Below, in pieces: positions 1 to 7,792 of a stretch of DNA of 31,465 nt. Location: assembly GCA_043804925.1 (NCBI GenBank), contig JAZDIP010000096.1:1-31465 (forward strand), in the 5' to 3' direction. Each line of letters starts with the position of its first letter. Positions within the stretch are counted from its first letter, which is position 1. The position numbers and the translations under genes are program-made. The notes beneath the pieces were generated by a model. That model was not told where the DNA came from and searched no databases. It saw only the letters and a list, made by a program, of their open reading frames with translations. This DNA comes from ChocPot-Mid sp043804925 (lineage in GTDB: Bacteria > Bacteroidota > Ignavibacteria > Kapaibacteriales > UBA2268).

Positions 1-1
1 T

Positions 2-667
2 ACTTCCTATTTATTAAGTGAAACTTTAATGGAATGTGGATTAAGCTATGATGCCGCAACAGTTTGGGGTGCCGCTCTCGGACTGTCCTATTCGAGTTAT
101 GTGGAAGTATTGGATGGCTTCGGTGAGAATTGGGGTTTCAGCCCATCTGATTTTTATGCAGATGTTGTAGGAGCAGCATTCTTTGTTGGACAGCATTATT
201 TTCCTGTTTTACAAAACTTAACGCCAAAATTTATGTATTTTCCCGCAGACTGGCATGGAGATGAGCCGAGAATGCCTCATGAAATGTTTATAGATGATTA
301 CAGTTCCCAGGCATTTTGGTTGTCGGTTAATGTTCATAATTTATTACCTGAAAAAATGAAGAATTATTGGCCCTCATGGCTTCAACTTAGTTTTGGTTAT
401 ACAGTCAGGAATATTTATGATGTATTTCATTATCCTGAATTGAAAGAAAAATATAGAACTATAACCGATGTTAAAAAAGAATTTGTTTGGGGAAGCCCAA
501 GATATATTATTGCACTGGATTATGATTTTGTAAAGATTTTACCGGATGGAACCGGCTTTTGGAATTGGTTAAGGCAGTCACTTATGTATTTTAAGTTGCC
601 ATCACCGGCTATCGAATTTAGCAGCAGTAAAACGAGATATTATTTAGTTTATCCTTTTAAGTTTTAA
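2..667 (+). CDS. DUF2279-family protein, first tandem copy, 5' end outside the window
   Basis: The reading frame is open to the left edge, and the codons before the first internal ATG (position 29) read T-S-Y-L-L-S-E-T-L. This matches A-S-Y-L-L-S-E-V-L in the complete paralogue that follows, so the ATG at 29 is internal and the gene starts outside the window. The visible 221 residues cover the C-terminal two thirds, including the aromatic-rich G-F-S-P-S-D-F-Y motif typical of DUF2279/YfiM-like proteins, and end in a stop at 665-667. The family is thought to be envelope-associated but has no established reaction. Compared with the downstream copy it lacks a short charged insertion near the E-L-K-E stretch. 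The family call is a recognition by eye; the tandem homology is seen directly. Confidence 0.82.
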   Translation, partial: TSYLLSETLMECGLSYDAATVWGAALGLSYSSYVEVLDGFGENWGFSPSDFYADVVGAAFFVGQHYFPVLQNLTPKFMYFPADWHGDEPRMPHEMFIDDYSSQAFWLSVNVHNLLPEKMKNYWPSWLQLSFGYTVRNIYDVFHYPELKEKYRTITDVKKEFVWGSPRYIIALDYDFVKILPDGTGFWNWLRQSLMYFKLPSPAIEFSSSKTRYYLVYPFKF

Positions 668-707
668 GTCGAGAGTTATGAGTATAGAGTCTTATGAGTT
701 GAAAATG
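666..707 (+). repeat. Degenerate heptanucleotide tandem repeat between the DUF2279 copies
   Basis: About six 7-bp units follow one another: AAGTCGA, GAGTTAT, GAGTATA, GAGTCTT, ATGAGTT, GAAAATG. The tract starts in the stop codon of the first gene and covers both candidate start codons of the second (678 and 705). It belongs with the other period-7 tracts in this window. Confidence 0.6.
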
Positions 708-1889
708 AAATTGAGTGTTTTTTCTATATTTCGGAATATAATATTTATTATTTTTTTCTTTTGCATGCAATATGAAATTTTGATTTGTCAGAGCAATGAG
801 GGAAAAACTACCAATCAGGAGATTTTTTTAGTTATTCATAATGAAGAAAATATTTCCATTGAAAAAAACGATTTTCCGGTTGAAACAGATGACATTACAA
901 TTGATAGTTCTAAAAACGAAAAGGAGAGTAAATATATTCCCTTATCCGAATTCATGTATGCAGATAACAGACGATATACAATAAGCGGAGATTTACCATT
1001 AAAAGATACTGAGATTAAGCCTTTAAAAGCCATAGCTTTTGGAGCCGGTTTTACCGGAGTATTTATTGCACAGCATCTTTTGCAAAAGAATACATTATGG
1101 GACAAATTAGGTGAATTCAGAATAAAAGAAGATATCACACAGGATTTATGGGCTGATAAAACAGACCATATTTTTGATGCATATTTTGCATCGTATTTGC
1201 TAAGCGAGGTTTTGCTGGAATGTGGTTTAAGCTATGATGCCGCTAATGTTTGGGGTGGAGTATTGGGATTTACTTATTTGAATTATATTGAAGTTTTGGA
1301 CGGTTACGGAGTAAATTGGGGATTCAGTCCTTCTGATTTTTATGCTAATGTTGCCGGAGCAGTATATTTTGTAGGACAGCATTATGTGCCTTATTTGCAA
1401 AATTTCACTCCAAAATTTATGTATATTCCTGCAAAATGGCATGGCGAAGAACCAAGACTACCTCATTCGGTATTTATTGATGATTACAGCTCGCACACCT
1501 GTTGGATGTCAGTAAACGTACATAATATTTTACCGGAATCAGCAAAGAATTATTGGCCCTCATGGCTTCAATTAAGCTTTGGGTATGCGGCAAGAAATCT
1601 TTTTGCTTATGAAAATTACTCTTATACTCCCGAATTAAAGGAACAAAATAAAAAACTGATTGAAAAATATGCCAGGATTACCGAAATTAAAAGAGATGAA
1701 GTTTGGGGTAGTCCCCGCTATATTATTGCATTGGATTATGATTTAGCAAAGATTTTACCTGATAATGGCAGCTTTTGGAATTGGATGCGGCAAACCTTTG
1801 CTTATTTAAAATTACCATCACCGGCAATCGAATTCAGCAACCGGAAACCAAAATACTATCTGGTTTACCCATTCCCATTATATAATTAA
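705..1889 (+). CDS. DUF2279-family protein, second tandem copy
   Basis: An in-frame ATG lies at 678, but 705 is preferred because translation from there begins directly with a typical signal peptide (M-K-L-S-V-F-S-I-F, then a hydrophobic run ending near I-C-Q-S). The nine codons upstream lie in a heptamer repeat tract. The mature protein has an acidic, low-complexity N-terminal stretch of about 70 residues. The DUF2279 region follows: a G-A-G-F-T-G-V glycine-rich helix, D-K-T-D-H-I-F-D-A-Y, G-F-S-P-S-D-F-Y-A-N-V-A-G-A and a conserved C-terminal domain ending Y-L-V-Y-P-F. It is about 394 residues from this start. It is clearly homologous to the preceding gene over its last two thirds, so the pair is a tandem duplication. 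Its role is unknown; export to the periplasm or outer envelope is inferred from the signal peptide. Confidence 0.8.
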   Translation: MKLSVFSIFRNIIFIIFFFCMQYEILICQSNEGKTTNQEIFLVIHNEENISIEKNDFPVETDDITIDSSKNEKESKYIPLSEFMYADNRRYTISGDLPLKDTEIKPLKAIAFGAGFTGVFIAQHLLQKNTLWDKLGEFRIKEDITQDLWADKTDHIFDAYFASYLLSEVLLECGLSYDAANVWGGVLGFTYLNYIEVLDGYGVNWGFSPSDFYANVAGAVYFVGQHYVPYLQNFTPKFMYIPAKWHGEEPRLPHSVFIDDYSSHTCWMSVNVHNILPESAKNYWPSWLQLSFGYAARNLFAYENYSYTPELKEQNKKLIEKYARITEIKRDEVWGSPRYIIALDYDLAKILPDNGSFWNWMRQTFAYLKLPSPAIEFSNRKPKYYLVYPFPLYN

Positions 1890-2009
1890 TAAATGTAACA
1901 GAATTAATGAGTTAGGAGTAATTTTATTTAAAAATATTTTCTTTGTATTAACTGGTATTTATGAAATTTTTGTTAAATTGCTTTTCTTTATTATTGTTAT
2001 AAATTTTTT

Positions 2010-2861
2010 GTGAGAGAATTTAAAAATATTGATAAAGCTGATAGTGTCCTTCAGCAATCGGGGACTGGTCAAGAAATGGTTTCTATTCTCCATAGGAGCA
2101 AGGATGAAATCAAATTGAAACTAAAAAAAACCAGTTTGATTATTCCTGTTTTACAAGAGGAAAAACTTTTAGATGATACATTGAAAAAATTTCCTTCCGA
2201 ATTGCTGAATAAATATAATATTGAACTGATAATCAGCGATGGTGGCAGTAAGGATAAAACATTAGAGATTGCAAATGTTTACGCAAATAAAATTATCGAG
2301 TATCATGGAATTGATAAGCAAACAATCTCAGCAGGAAGGAATGCAGGTGCAAAGCGTTCTGAAGGAGAAATTTTAATTTTCATAAACGGCGATTCATATC
2401 CTGAGAATTGTGAGGCATTTTTTGAACTTATTCATAACTGGGCTAACGGTTTTGGGAAGTACAAAGATTGTATTGCGTTAACTTGTTGGGTTACAATACA
2501 TCCTGATGAAATGCTAATGAAGGATAAAATTTTTTATGCAATTCACAATAGATATATAATGTTCCTGAATTTTATCAGTATCGGAATGGGAAGAGGTGAA
2601 TGCCAAATTGTCAGGAGAGAATATTATGATAGAGTTGGCGGTTACGATGAAAAATTAGCTGCAGGTGAAGATTTTGATTTGTTTAAGCGCATTGCTAAAA
2701 TTGGCAAAATTGGATTTGTTAAAGATTTAAAAGTTTATGAATCACCTAGAAGATTCAGAAAGTATGGATATTTCAAGGTTATTTCACAGTGGATTGTTAA
2801 TTCGATTTCAGTAATGATTTATAGAAAATCTGTCTCAGAAGAATGGGACCCGGTAAGATAA
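2010..2861 (+). CDS. Glycosyltransferase family 2 protein
   Basis: This is a GT-A fold glycosyltransferase. It opens its catalytic domain with S-L-I-I-P-V-L-Q-E-E-K near residue 42, followed by I-I-S-D-G-G-S-K-D-K-T (nucleotide-sugar binding) and I-F-I-N-G-D-S-Y-P at the DxD-like metal site, here N-G-D-S. Later G-G-Y-D-E-K-L and the acidic G-E-D-F-D-L-F-K-R form the acceptor and catalytic-base region usual for family 2. No transmembrane segment is obvious, so it probably acts at the cytoplasmic face. The annotated start is GTG at 2010; an ATG at 2076 would remove 22 poorly conserved residues and is a real alternative. The sugar and acceptor cannot be read from the sequence. The gene stands alone in its orientation, with about 120 and 160 bp of non-coding DNA on either side. 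Confidence 0.85.
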   Translation: MREFKNIDKADSVLQQSGTGQEMVSILHRSKDEIKLKLKKTSLIIPVLQEEKLLDDTLKKFPSELLNKYNIELIISDGGSKDKTLEIANVYANKIIEYHGIDKQTISAGRNAGAKRSEGEILIFINGDSYPENCEAFFELIHNWANGFGKYKDCIALTCWVTIHPDEMLMKDKIFYAIHNRYIMFLNFISIGMGRGECQIVRREYYDRVGGYDEKLAAGEDFDLFKRIAKIGKIGFVKDLKVYESPRRFRKYGYFKVISQWIVNSISVMIYRKSVSEEWDPVR

Positions 2862-2863
2862 TA

Positions 2864-2884
2864 ATTACTAATTATTAATTATAA
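2864..2884 (+). repeat. Short heptanucleotide repeat after the glycosyltransferase
   Basis: Three 7-bp units (ATTACTA, ATTATTA, ATTATAA) follow the stop codon of the glycosyltransferase gene. In such AT-rich DNA this alone would mean little. It is listed because the same period recurs at several other gene ends in the window. Confidence 0.35.
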
Positions 2885-3021
2885 ACGAAGATAACAATCA
2901 CAGAGTGATTAAATGATAGAAAAATTAGATATGAATAATCTATCACCATCTCAATATGAGTTAAATAAAAATATTCTTAGATTAATATAAAACAAGTATT
3001 AAACAATAAACTAAAATAGAT

Positions 3022-5001
3022 ATGAAAGAAGTAATTGGGGTATGTTTAGGAGCTTCAACAGTTTCCTTTGTGCGGGTTTGTAAAAACCAGGGAGAGGTTA
3101 CCGTAAAGGAGCAATTATCATTGGCTCACAATGGTAATCCTAAGAATATTTTTCTGGAAAAGCTGAAGGATTTTAATGGGGACATGCTCCCTGTTGTTGT
3201 TACGGGGAGGAAATTCAGAAACCTTGTCAAATTAAATCAGGTATCCGAACCCGAAGCAACAGAGTATGCAGTTGATTTTGTGAAAAAAGGCGATAACAAT
3301 TTTTCAGCTGTTGCAAGCTTGGGTGGTGAAACATTTATGGTATATACATTAGATGAATCAGGAAAAATTTCTAATGTTATAACTAAAAATCAATGTGCTT
3401 CCGGGACTGGAGAATTTTTTCTCCAGCAATTAAAACGTATGGGATTAAATACCGAAGATGTCCTGGCAAAATCAAATGGAGCAGTACCGCATAAAGTTTC
3501 TGGGAGATGTTCGGTTTTCTGCAAATCCGATTGTACACATGCATTGAACAAGGGAGTTCCGCATGCTGAAGTTACTGCAGGTTTGGCTATGATGATGGCA
3601 GAAAAAGTTGAAGAATTGCTAAAGAAAGTAAAGTATGGCAGGAAAATCATAATTGGTGGTGTTACACGAAATTCTATTGTGATGAATTTTCTTAGAACCA
3701 TGATTGATGATATTTATATCCCAAAGGAAGCATCATATTTTGAAGCTCTGGGTGCGGCTTTATTTGGAATTTATAACGAAATTAAACCTTTTATTTCTTT
3801 CGAAGAAATTTTTGAAGATAAAGAAAGCTCATTTGTTTTCCACAAACCCCTTGAGGAGTTTAAGGATAAAGTGATTTTTAAGAGCATGACACACGGAAAA
3901 GCCGCTGATGGTGATGAATGTATCTTGGGCTTAGATGTTGGCTCCACTACTACAAAAGCTGTAATTTTGCGGGTGAGCGACAATAAAATTTTAGCTTCGG
4001 TTTATCTTTATACATTGGGAAATCCAATTAAAGCTTCCAAGGAATGTTACAAGGAGCTTTTAAGACAAGTGCCTGAAAAAATCAGCATTATTGGTCTTGG
4101 AACAACCGGTTCAGGCAGGCATATAGCCGGGTTGCATGCTTTGACGGAAGGTGTTTTCAATGAAATTGTAGCTCATGCAACTGCAGCCGTTTACTTTGAC
4201 CCGGAAGTTGATACCATATTTGAAATTGGTGGACAGGATGCAAAATATACATACATTGTCAATAAAGTTCCAGCCGATTATGCAATGAATGAAGCATGTT
4301 CTGCTGGTACCGGTTCATTTATCGAAGAAAGCGCTTATGAATCATTAGGTGTTAAAGTTCAGGATATTGAGCAAATAGCAATGAAAGGTAATAAACCTCC
4401 GAATTTTAATGACCAGTGTGCCGCCTTTATCAGTTCCGATATTAAGACTGCCAGTCATGAAAATATTTCTCAGGAAAATATAATTGCAGGTTTGGTTTAT
4501 TCTATCTGTTTGAATTATGTAAATAGAGTTAAAGGCAGCAGACCTATTGGTAGGAAAATTTTTATGCAGGGTGGTGTTTGTTACAATAAAGCTATACCAA
4601 TTGCAATGGCTGCGTTGACAGGGCAACAGATTGTAGTCCCTCCGGAGCCTGGATTGATGGGTGCTTTCGGGGTAGCTCTTGAAGTAAAGGAAAAAATCGG
4701 ATTAGGGCTTCTAACAAAAAAACAATTTGACTTAAAAGAACTTTCGGAAAGAGATGTTAATTACAAGAAACCTTTTATTTGTCCGGGTGGCAGAGAAAAA
4801 TGTGATTTGAAATGTTCGGTCAATCTCATTCAAATTGAAAATAAAACTTATCCCTTCGGCGGTGCATGCAATAAGTATTACGGTATAACAAAGAAGGTCA
4901 AAGTTAATCCGAACGAATTTGATTTCGTTAAGAAAAGACAATTCATGATGTTTGAGAAGTATACAAAGCATAATTCAAGCAAAATTGAAAGTGAAAAGTA
5001 G
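3022..5001 (+). CDS. BadF/BadG/BcrA/BcrD-type ATPase, double activase domain (2-hydroxyacyl-CoA dehydratase activator-like)
   Basis: The 659-residue protein holds two ASKHA-fold activase domains in tandem. Domain 2 has a full phosphate-binding motif (L-D-V-G-S-T-T-T-K, D305) and the paired cluster cysteines C426 (in E-A-C-S-A-G-T-G) and C466 (in N-D-Q-C-A-A-F), spaced 40 apart as in HgdC-type activators. Domain 1 keeps the equivalent cysteines (C125, C163), but its phosphate motif is degenerate (G-V-C-L-G-A-S-T). In this family, ATP hydrolysis drives one low-potential electron from a bridging [4Fe-4S] cluster into a dehydratase or reductase. A C-terminal cysteine cluster follows (C-P-G-G-R-E-K-C-D-L-K-C, then G-G-A-C-N-K-Y-Y-G). 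Many homologues continue into a DUF2229/HgdB-like reductase module, giving about 1400 residues; this one stops at that boundary. Its final codons run into a heptamer repeat. The substrate is unknown. Confidence 0.85.
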   Translation: MKEVIGVCLGASTVSFVRVCKNQGEVTVKEQLSLAHNGNPKNIFLEKLKDFNGDMLPVVVTGRKFRNLVKLNQVSEPEATEYAVDFVKKGDNNFSAVASLGGETFMVYTLDESGKISNVITKNQCASGTGEFFLQQLKRMGLNTEDVLAKSNGAVPHKVSGRCSVFCKSDCTHALNKGVPHAEVTAGLAMMMAEKVEELLKKVKYGRKIIIGGVTRNSIVMNFLRTMIDDIYIPKEASYFEALGAALFGIYNEIKPFISFEEIFEDKESSFVFHKPLEEFKDKVIFKSMTHGKAADGDECILGLDVGSTTTKAVILRVSDNKILASVYLYTLGNPIKASKECYKELLRQVPEKISIIGLGTTGSGRHIAGLHALTEGVFNEIVAHATAAVYFDPEVDTIFEIGGQDAKYTYIVNKVPADYAMNEACSAGTGSFIEESAYESLGVKVQDIEQIAMKGNKPPNFNDQCAAFISSDIKTASHENISQENIIAGLVYSICLNYVNRVKGSRPIGRKIFMQGGVCYNKAIPIAMAALTGQQIVVPPEPGLMGAFGVALEVKEKIGLGLLTKKQFDLKELSERDVNYKKPFICPGGREKCDLKCSVNLIQIENKTYPFGGACNKYYGITKKVKVNPNEFDFVKKRQFMMFEKYTKHNSSKIESEK

Positions 5002-5039
5002 AAAGTGAAATGGCTAAAGACTAACTCAAACAACTTCAA
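4984..5039 (+). repeat. Heptanucleotide repeat overlapping the activase stop codon
   Basis: Units ATTGAAA, GTGAAAA, GTAGAAA, GTGAAAT, GGCTAAA, GACTAAC, TCAAACA and ACTTCAA follow in phase. The first four are close copies. The tract supplies the last few codons and the stop codon of the upstream activase gene and ends just before the ribonuclease HII start. Confidence 0.6.
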
Positions 5040-5041
5040 TT

Positions 5042-5695
5042 ATGAAATCGAAAAAAACTAATCTTGATTTTACTTACGAGCAGCCATTTATTGAAAAGGG
5101 GATTTATGTTGCCGGTGTTGACGAAGCCGGCAGGGGACCTGTCGCCGGACCTGTTGTAGCATCAGCAGTTATATTAAAAACAGAATTTGTTAATGATTAT
5201 GGTATTACAGATTCCAAAAAACTGACTTACCAAAAACGAGAAGAATTATATGGGATAATCAAACAAAACTCAGTTTCCATTGGGATTAGTATAATTGACA
5301 ATTTTATTATTGACGAAATTAATATTTTACAATCTACTATAAAAGCAATGCATCAAGCAATCAAACAGTTAAAACCTATACCAACTCTACTTTTTATTGA
5401 TGGTAATTATTTTAAAGATGTCGGAATTCCATTCAAGACTATTGTCAAAGGTGACAGCAAATGCTTGTCTATTGCAGCAGCTTCCATCATTGCAAAAGTA
5501 ACCCGGGATAAATGGATGATAGAAGTTGCTGATAAACTTTATCCTCAGTATAATTTCAGACAGCATAAGGGCTACGGTACAAAAGCGCACATAGAAGCTA
5601 TTAAAGAGCATGGCCTTTGTGAGTTTCACAGGAAGACATTTTTAAAGAAATATTGTAAGGAAGATAATAATCTCTTTAATGATATGAATAAGTAA
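5042..5695 (+). CDS. rnhB: Ribonuclease HII
   Basis: Ribonuclease HII cleaves RNA in RNA:DNA hybrids and at single ribonucleotides left in DNA, acting in the cytoplasm with Mg2+ or Mn2+. The signature G-V-D-E-A-G-R-G-P-V-A-G-P begins near residue 25 and supplies the Asp-Glu pair (D27, E28). L-F-I-D-G-N-Y gives the third acidic residue near 118, and S-I-A-A-A-S-I-I-A-K-V-T-R-D is the conserved helix that carries the family's lysine and leads to the last carboxylate. The C-terminal H-K-G-Y-G-T-K-A-H motif is intact. The length of 217 residues is normal. The ATG at 5042 lies 40 bp after the activase stop; co-transcription is possible, but the functions are unrelated. Confidence 0.97.
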   Translation: MKSKKTNLDFTYEQPFIEKGIYVAGVDEAGRGPVAGPVVASAVILKTEFVNDYGITDSKKLTYQKREELYGIIKQNSVSIGISIIDNFIIDEINILQSTIKAMHQAIKQLKPIPTLLFIDGNYFKDVGIPFKTIVKGDSKCLSIAAASIIAKVTRDKWMIEVADKLYPQYNFRQHKGYGTKAHIEAIKEHGLCEFHRKTFLKKYCKEDNNLFNDMNK

Positions 5696-5783
5696 CAACT
5701 CTCCACTAACAGATTATTACAACTATCCTGCTAATTTCCGATAAATTAATACTTCAATATGAGAATTTTTTTCTTGCTTTAAA

Positions 5784-5818
5784 CTTAAAATTTAACACTT
5801 AACATTTAGCACTCAACA
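5784..5818 (+). repeat. Heptanucleotide repeat in the rnhB / YbhB-like convergent gap
   Basis: Five 7-bp units (CTTAAAA, TTTAACA, CTTAACA, TTTAGCA, CTCAACA) run up to the stop codon of the minus-strand YbhB-like gene. The units share the pattern YTYARCA. No clear hairpin terminator is visible in the 123-bp convergent gap. Confidence 0.6.
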
Positions 5819-6361
5819 CTACTTCCTCTTATACTTTCCCATCAACTGCCCTTCGGCTATAATATGTCCTTCCATCTCTTTCAAGATTTCTTTTTTTGTT
5901 AAACCGGGTTTGACGTTTAGTTTTACATCGAGAGCATATATTTTGAAAAAATACCTGTGAGTACCTGAAGGTGGACAAGGCCCTCCGTAGCCCACTCTTC
6001 GAAAGTCGGTTGTTCCCTGCATTGTTCCGTTTTCAAACTTTTCATCTTTTGGAAAGTTTTCCTTAAATTCCAAATCATCTGTTGGAATATTATAAACAAC
6101 CCAGTGAACCCATGTTCCCATGGGAGCATCCGGGTCATCCGCAATTAGAACAAAAGTTTCCGTACGTTTCGGGTAATTTGTCCATGCGATTTGAGGAGAA
6201 ATGTTTTCTCCGTCGCAAGTATATTTTGAAGGTATCATTTCTCCGTCTTTGAATGCTGTGCTTGTAACTTTGATATCCATTTTATTGTTCCTCGAAATTA
6301 TTGGGAAAATTACTAATCCTATTAATATCAAAATTAATAAATATTTTAAGATTGTTTTCAT
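5819..6361 (-). CDS. YbhB/YbcL family Raf-kinase-inhibitor-like (PEBP) protein
   Basis: The protein has the two phosphatidylethanolamine-binding fold signatures: D-D-P-D-A-P-M-G-T-W-V-H-W centrally and G-P-C-P-P-S-G-T-H-R-Y-F-F-K toward the C-terminus. It also has the bacterial YbhB opening S-T-A-F-K-D-G-E and C-D-G-E-N-I-S-P. An N-terminal hydrophobic segment of about 20 residues predicts export, as a periplasmic or inner-membrane-anchored protein, unlike cytoplasmic E. coli YbhB. The bacterial role is not settled. A good Shine-Dalgarno (AGGAGAG on the coding strand) lies before the ATG. The start is 16 bp from the stop of the DUF885 lipoprotein gene upstream on the same strand, so the two are probably one operon. 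Confidence 0.9.
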   Translation of the reverse strand: MKTILKYLLILILIGLVIFPIISRNNKMDIKVTSTAFKDGEMIPSKYTCDGENISPQIAWTNYPKRTETFVLIADDPDAPMGTWVHWVVYNIPTDDLEFKENFPKDEKFENGTMQGTTDFRRVGYGGPCPPSGTHRYFFKIYALDVKLNVKPGLTKKEILKEMEGHIIAEGQLMGKYKRK

Positions 6362-6377
6362 ATTACTCTCCTATTAG

Positions 6378-7667
6378 TTACAAATCACTTGGTAAATATG
6401 GTGTTGTTAAAATTTCTTTAAAATATTTCCATTTCATTTTTGCAGGAACTTTTGTTTTCTCAATCTTTAATTCAATCCAATTTCTGCAAAGCTCTTCTCC
6501 GATATAATAGGTAATTATATATGAACGGTATTGTTCAAAAAATCTAATATTAGTTTCTGCATGATTTTTTGCTCTAAGTTTAGCTTTCATTATTTTCCCG
6601 ATGGCTTCCTCTTTGCTTATTTTATTATCTAAATAATCTCTTGCTACATTAACCGATGAATAATCGAGTTTACCTACCAAATCTAAAATTTTATAATATT
6701 CATCAGCTTTTTCATTACTTATTCCGGCTAATGGAAAAAGCACTTCCTTTTCAAATTTAATTCTCTCACTATCAGGAAAAGCTACTTCAATTCCATAGTT
6801 TGCTAATCCTTCTGAAAGCACAGCCAAAGGACTGAATAAAGGGTAGACAGTGAATTCAATCCAGCCATTTTGTTTCACGAATTTTTCTTCAATCAAACTA
6901 TGATAAACATGATGTCCGGGATAACCTTCGTGGCATGCTAATCCGACAGCCCTATCAATATAGACAGGTAAATCAATATTTATTTGTATTAAACTTGTTG
7001 CATTACCTTTAAACCAGTTGTAACCACCCCATGATTTATCTCTTACATATTCAAGAATAAACTTTTCATTTGAAGGCAATGAGATATGTGCTAAAGTTCT
7101 CTTTTTACCCTCAGCTATTGCAGTTTTAAATACAGTATCAACTTTTTCAGAAGGAATAATAAATTGTTTTCTGTATTCAATAAATTTATCACCGAGAGAG
7201 CCATTACCGGGAATTAATTTATCCAATTCCTGCAAAATATAATCAGAATTATTTTCGGATTGACTTGGTACTTCAATATCGAATAGAGCTTTTGATTCTT
7301 CGTCAAATGACATTTTTTTACCTGATAGAATTTCTGCTCTTGAATATACAGATTGTATCATTCGTTTTAGGAAACGAATTCTTTGCATTTCTTCCTTTTC
7401 CAAATCAGAAATTTTTATTTTATCGAGTTGCTTAATTAATGAATCAGTCTTACGAATAATCGTATGGATATCAAGATTCCAATTTTCTACTTCGGATTTC
7501 CATTTTTCCGGACCGAAGTATGCATCAACATAATCAGTATCGAATTTGCCCAAAGCAAGAACCAGCTTGACATAATGTTCGGCTATTGAATTTACTTGTG
7601 ATAAATTTACTTCCTGAGTGTTATTGCAGGAAAATAAAAATATTAATATTAAAAAATATTTTATCAT
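6378..7667 (-). CDS. DUF885-family lipoprotein, putative metallopeptidase
   Basis: The N-terminus is a lipoprotein signal (M-I-K-Y-F-L-I-L-I-F) with lipobox L-F-S-C, so the mature protein should be membrane-anchored from the cysteine near residue 14. The diagnostic DUF885 motif H-E-G-Y-P-G-H-H lies at residues 246-253, with H246, E247 and the following histidines as likely zinc ligands and catalytic residue. A second conserved stretch, S-E-G-L-A-N-Y-G-I-E, follows. DUF885 proteins are predicted peptidases of the gluzincin type; the substrate is unknown. The length of 429 residues is somewhat short for the family, which often approaches 550-600, with a compact N-terminal half. An AAGGAA purine run precedes the ATG. 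It is the first gene of a two-gene operon with the YbhB-like gene. Confidence 0.82.
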   Translation of the reverse strand: MIKYFLILIFLFSCNNTQEVNLSQVNSIAEHYVKLVLALGKFDTDYVDAYFGPEKWKSEVENWNLDIHTIIRKTDSLIKQLDKIKISDLEKEEMQRIRFLKRMIQSVYSRAEILSGKKMSFDEESKALFDIEVPSQSENNSDYILQELDKLIPGNGSLGDKFIEYRKQFIIPSEKVDTVFKTAIAEGKKRTLAHISLPSNEKFILEYVRDKSWGGYNWFKGNATSLIQINIDLPVYIDRAVGLACHEGYPGHHVYHSLIEEKFVKQNGWIEFTVYPLFSPLAVLSEGLANYGIEVAFPDSERIKFEKEVLFPLAGISNEKADEYYKILDLVGKLDYSSVNVARDYLDNKISKEEAIGKIMKAKLRAKNHAETNIRFFEQYRSYIITYYIGEELCRNWIELKIEKTKVPAKMKWKYFKEILTTPYLPSDL

Positions 7668-7744
7668 AGTATTCCTTTAAATTCTTTCAAAGCAAAAAAG
7701 AAAATTAGTAAATTATCTTGAATTGATAAAATGAAAATTAGGGA

Positions 7745-7764
7745 GGACTAATTATTTTTAGTCC
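7745..7764 (-). terminator. Hairpin downstream of nuoF
   Basis: GGACTAA (7745-7751) pairs perfectly with TTAGTCC (7758-7764) around a 6-base loop, extended by imperfect G/C pairs outside. It sits about 30 bp after the nuoF stop on the minus strand. The T-tract is poor, so this may be a weak intrinsic terminator or a 3' stabilising hairpin. Confidence 0.5.
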
Positions 7765-7792
7765 CCGTTGAATTTTAATTATTTCTAATTTT

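Noticed and set aside
2913..2990. A 25-codon frame, M-I-E-K-L-D-M-N-N-L, before the activase gene
   Set aside because: It has no ribosome binding site or recognisable family, and frames of this size are expected by chance.
5002..5041. A frameshifted continuation of the activase into a reductase module
   Set aside because: The 40 bases before rnhB are heptamer repeat, and rnhB is complete; no remnant of the missing module was seen in any frame.
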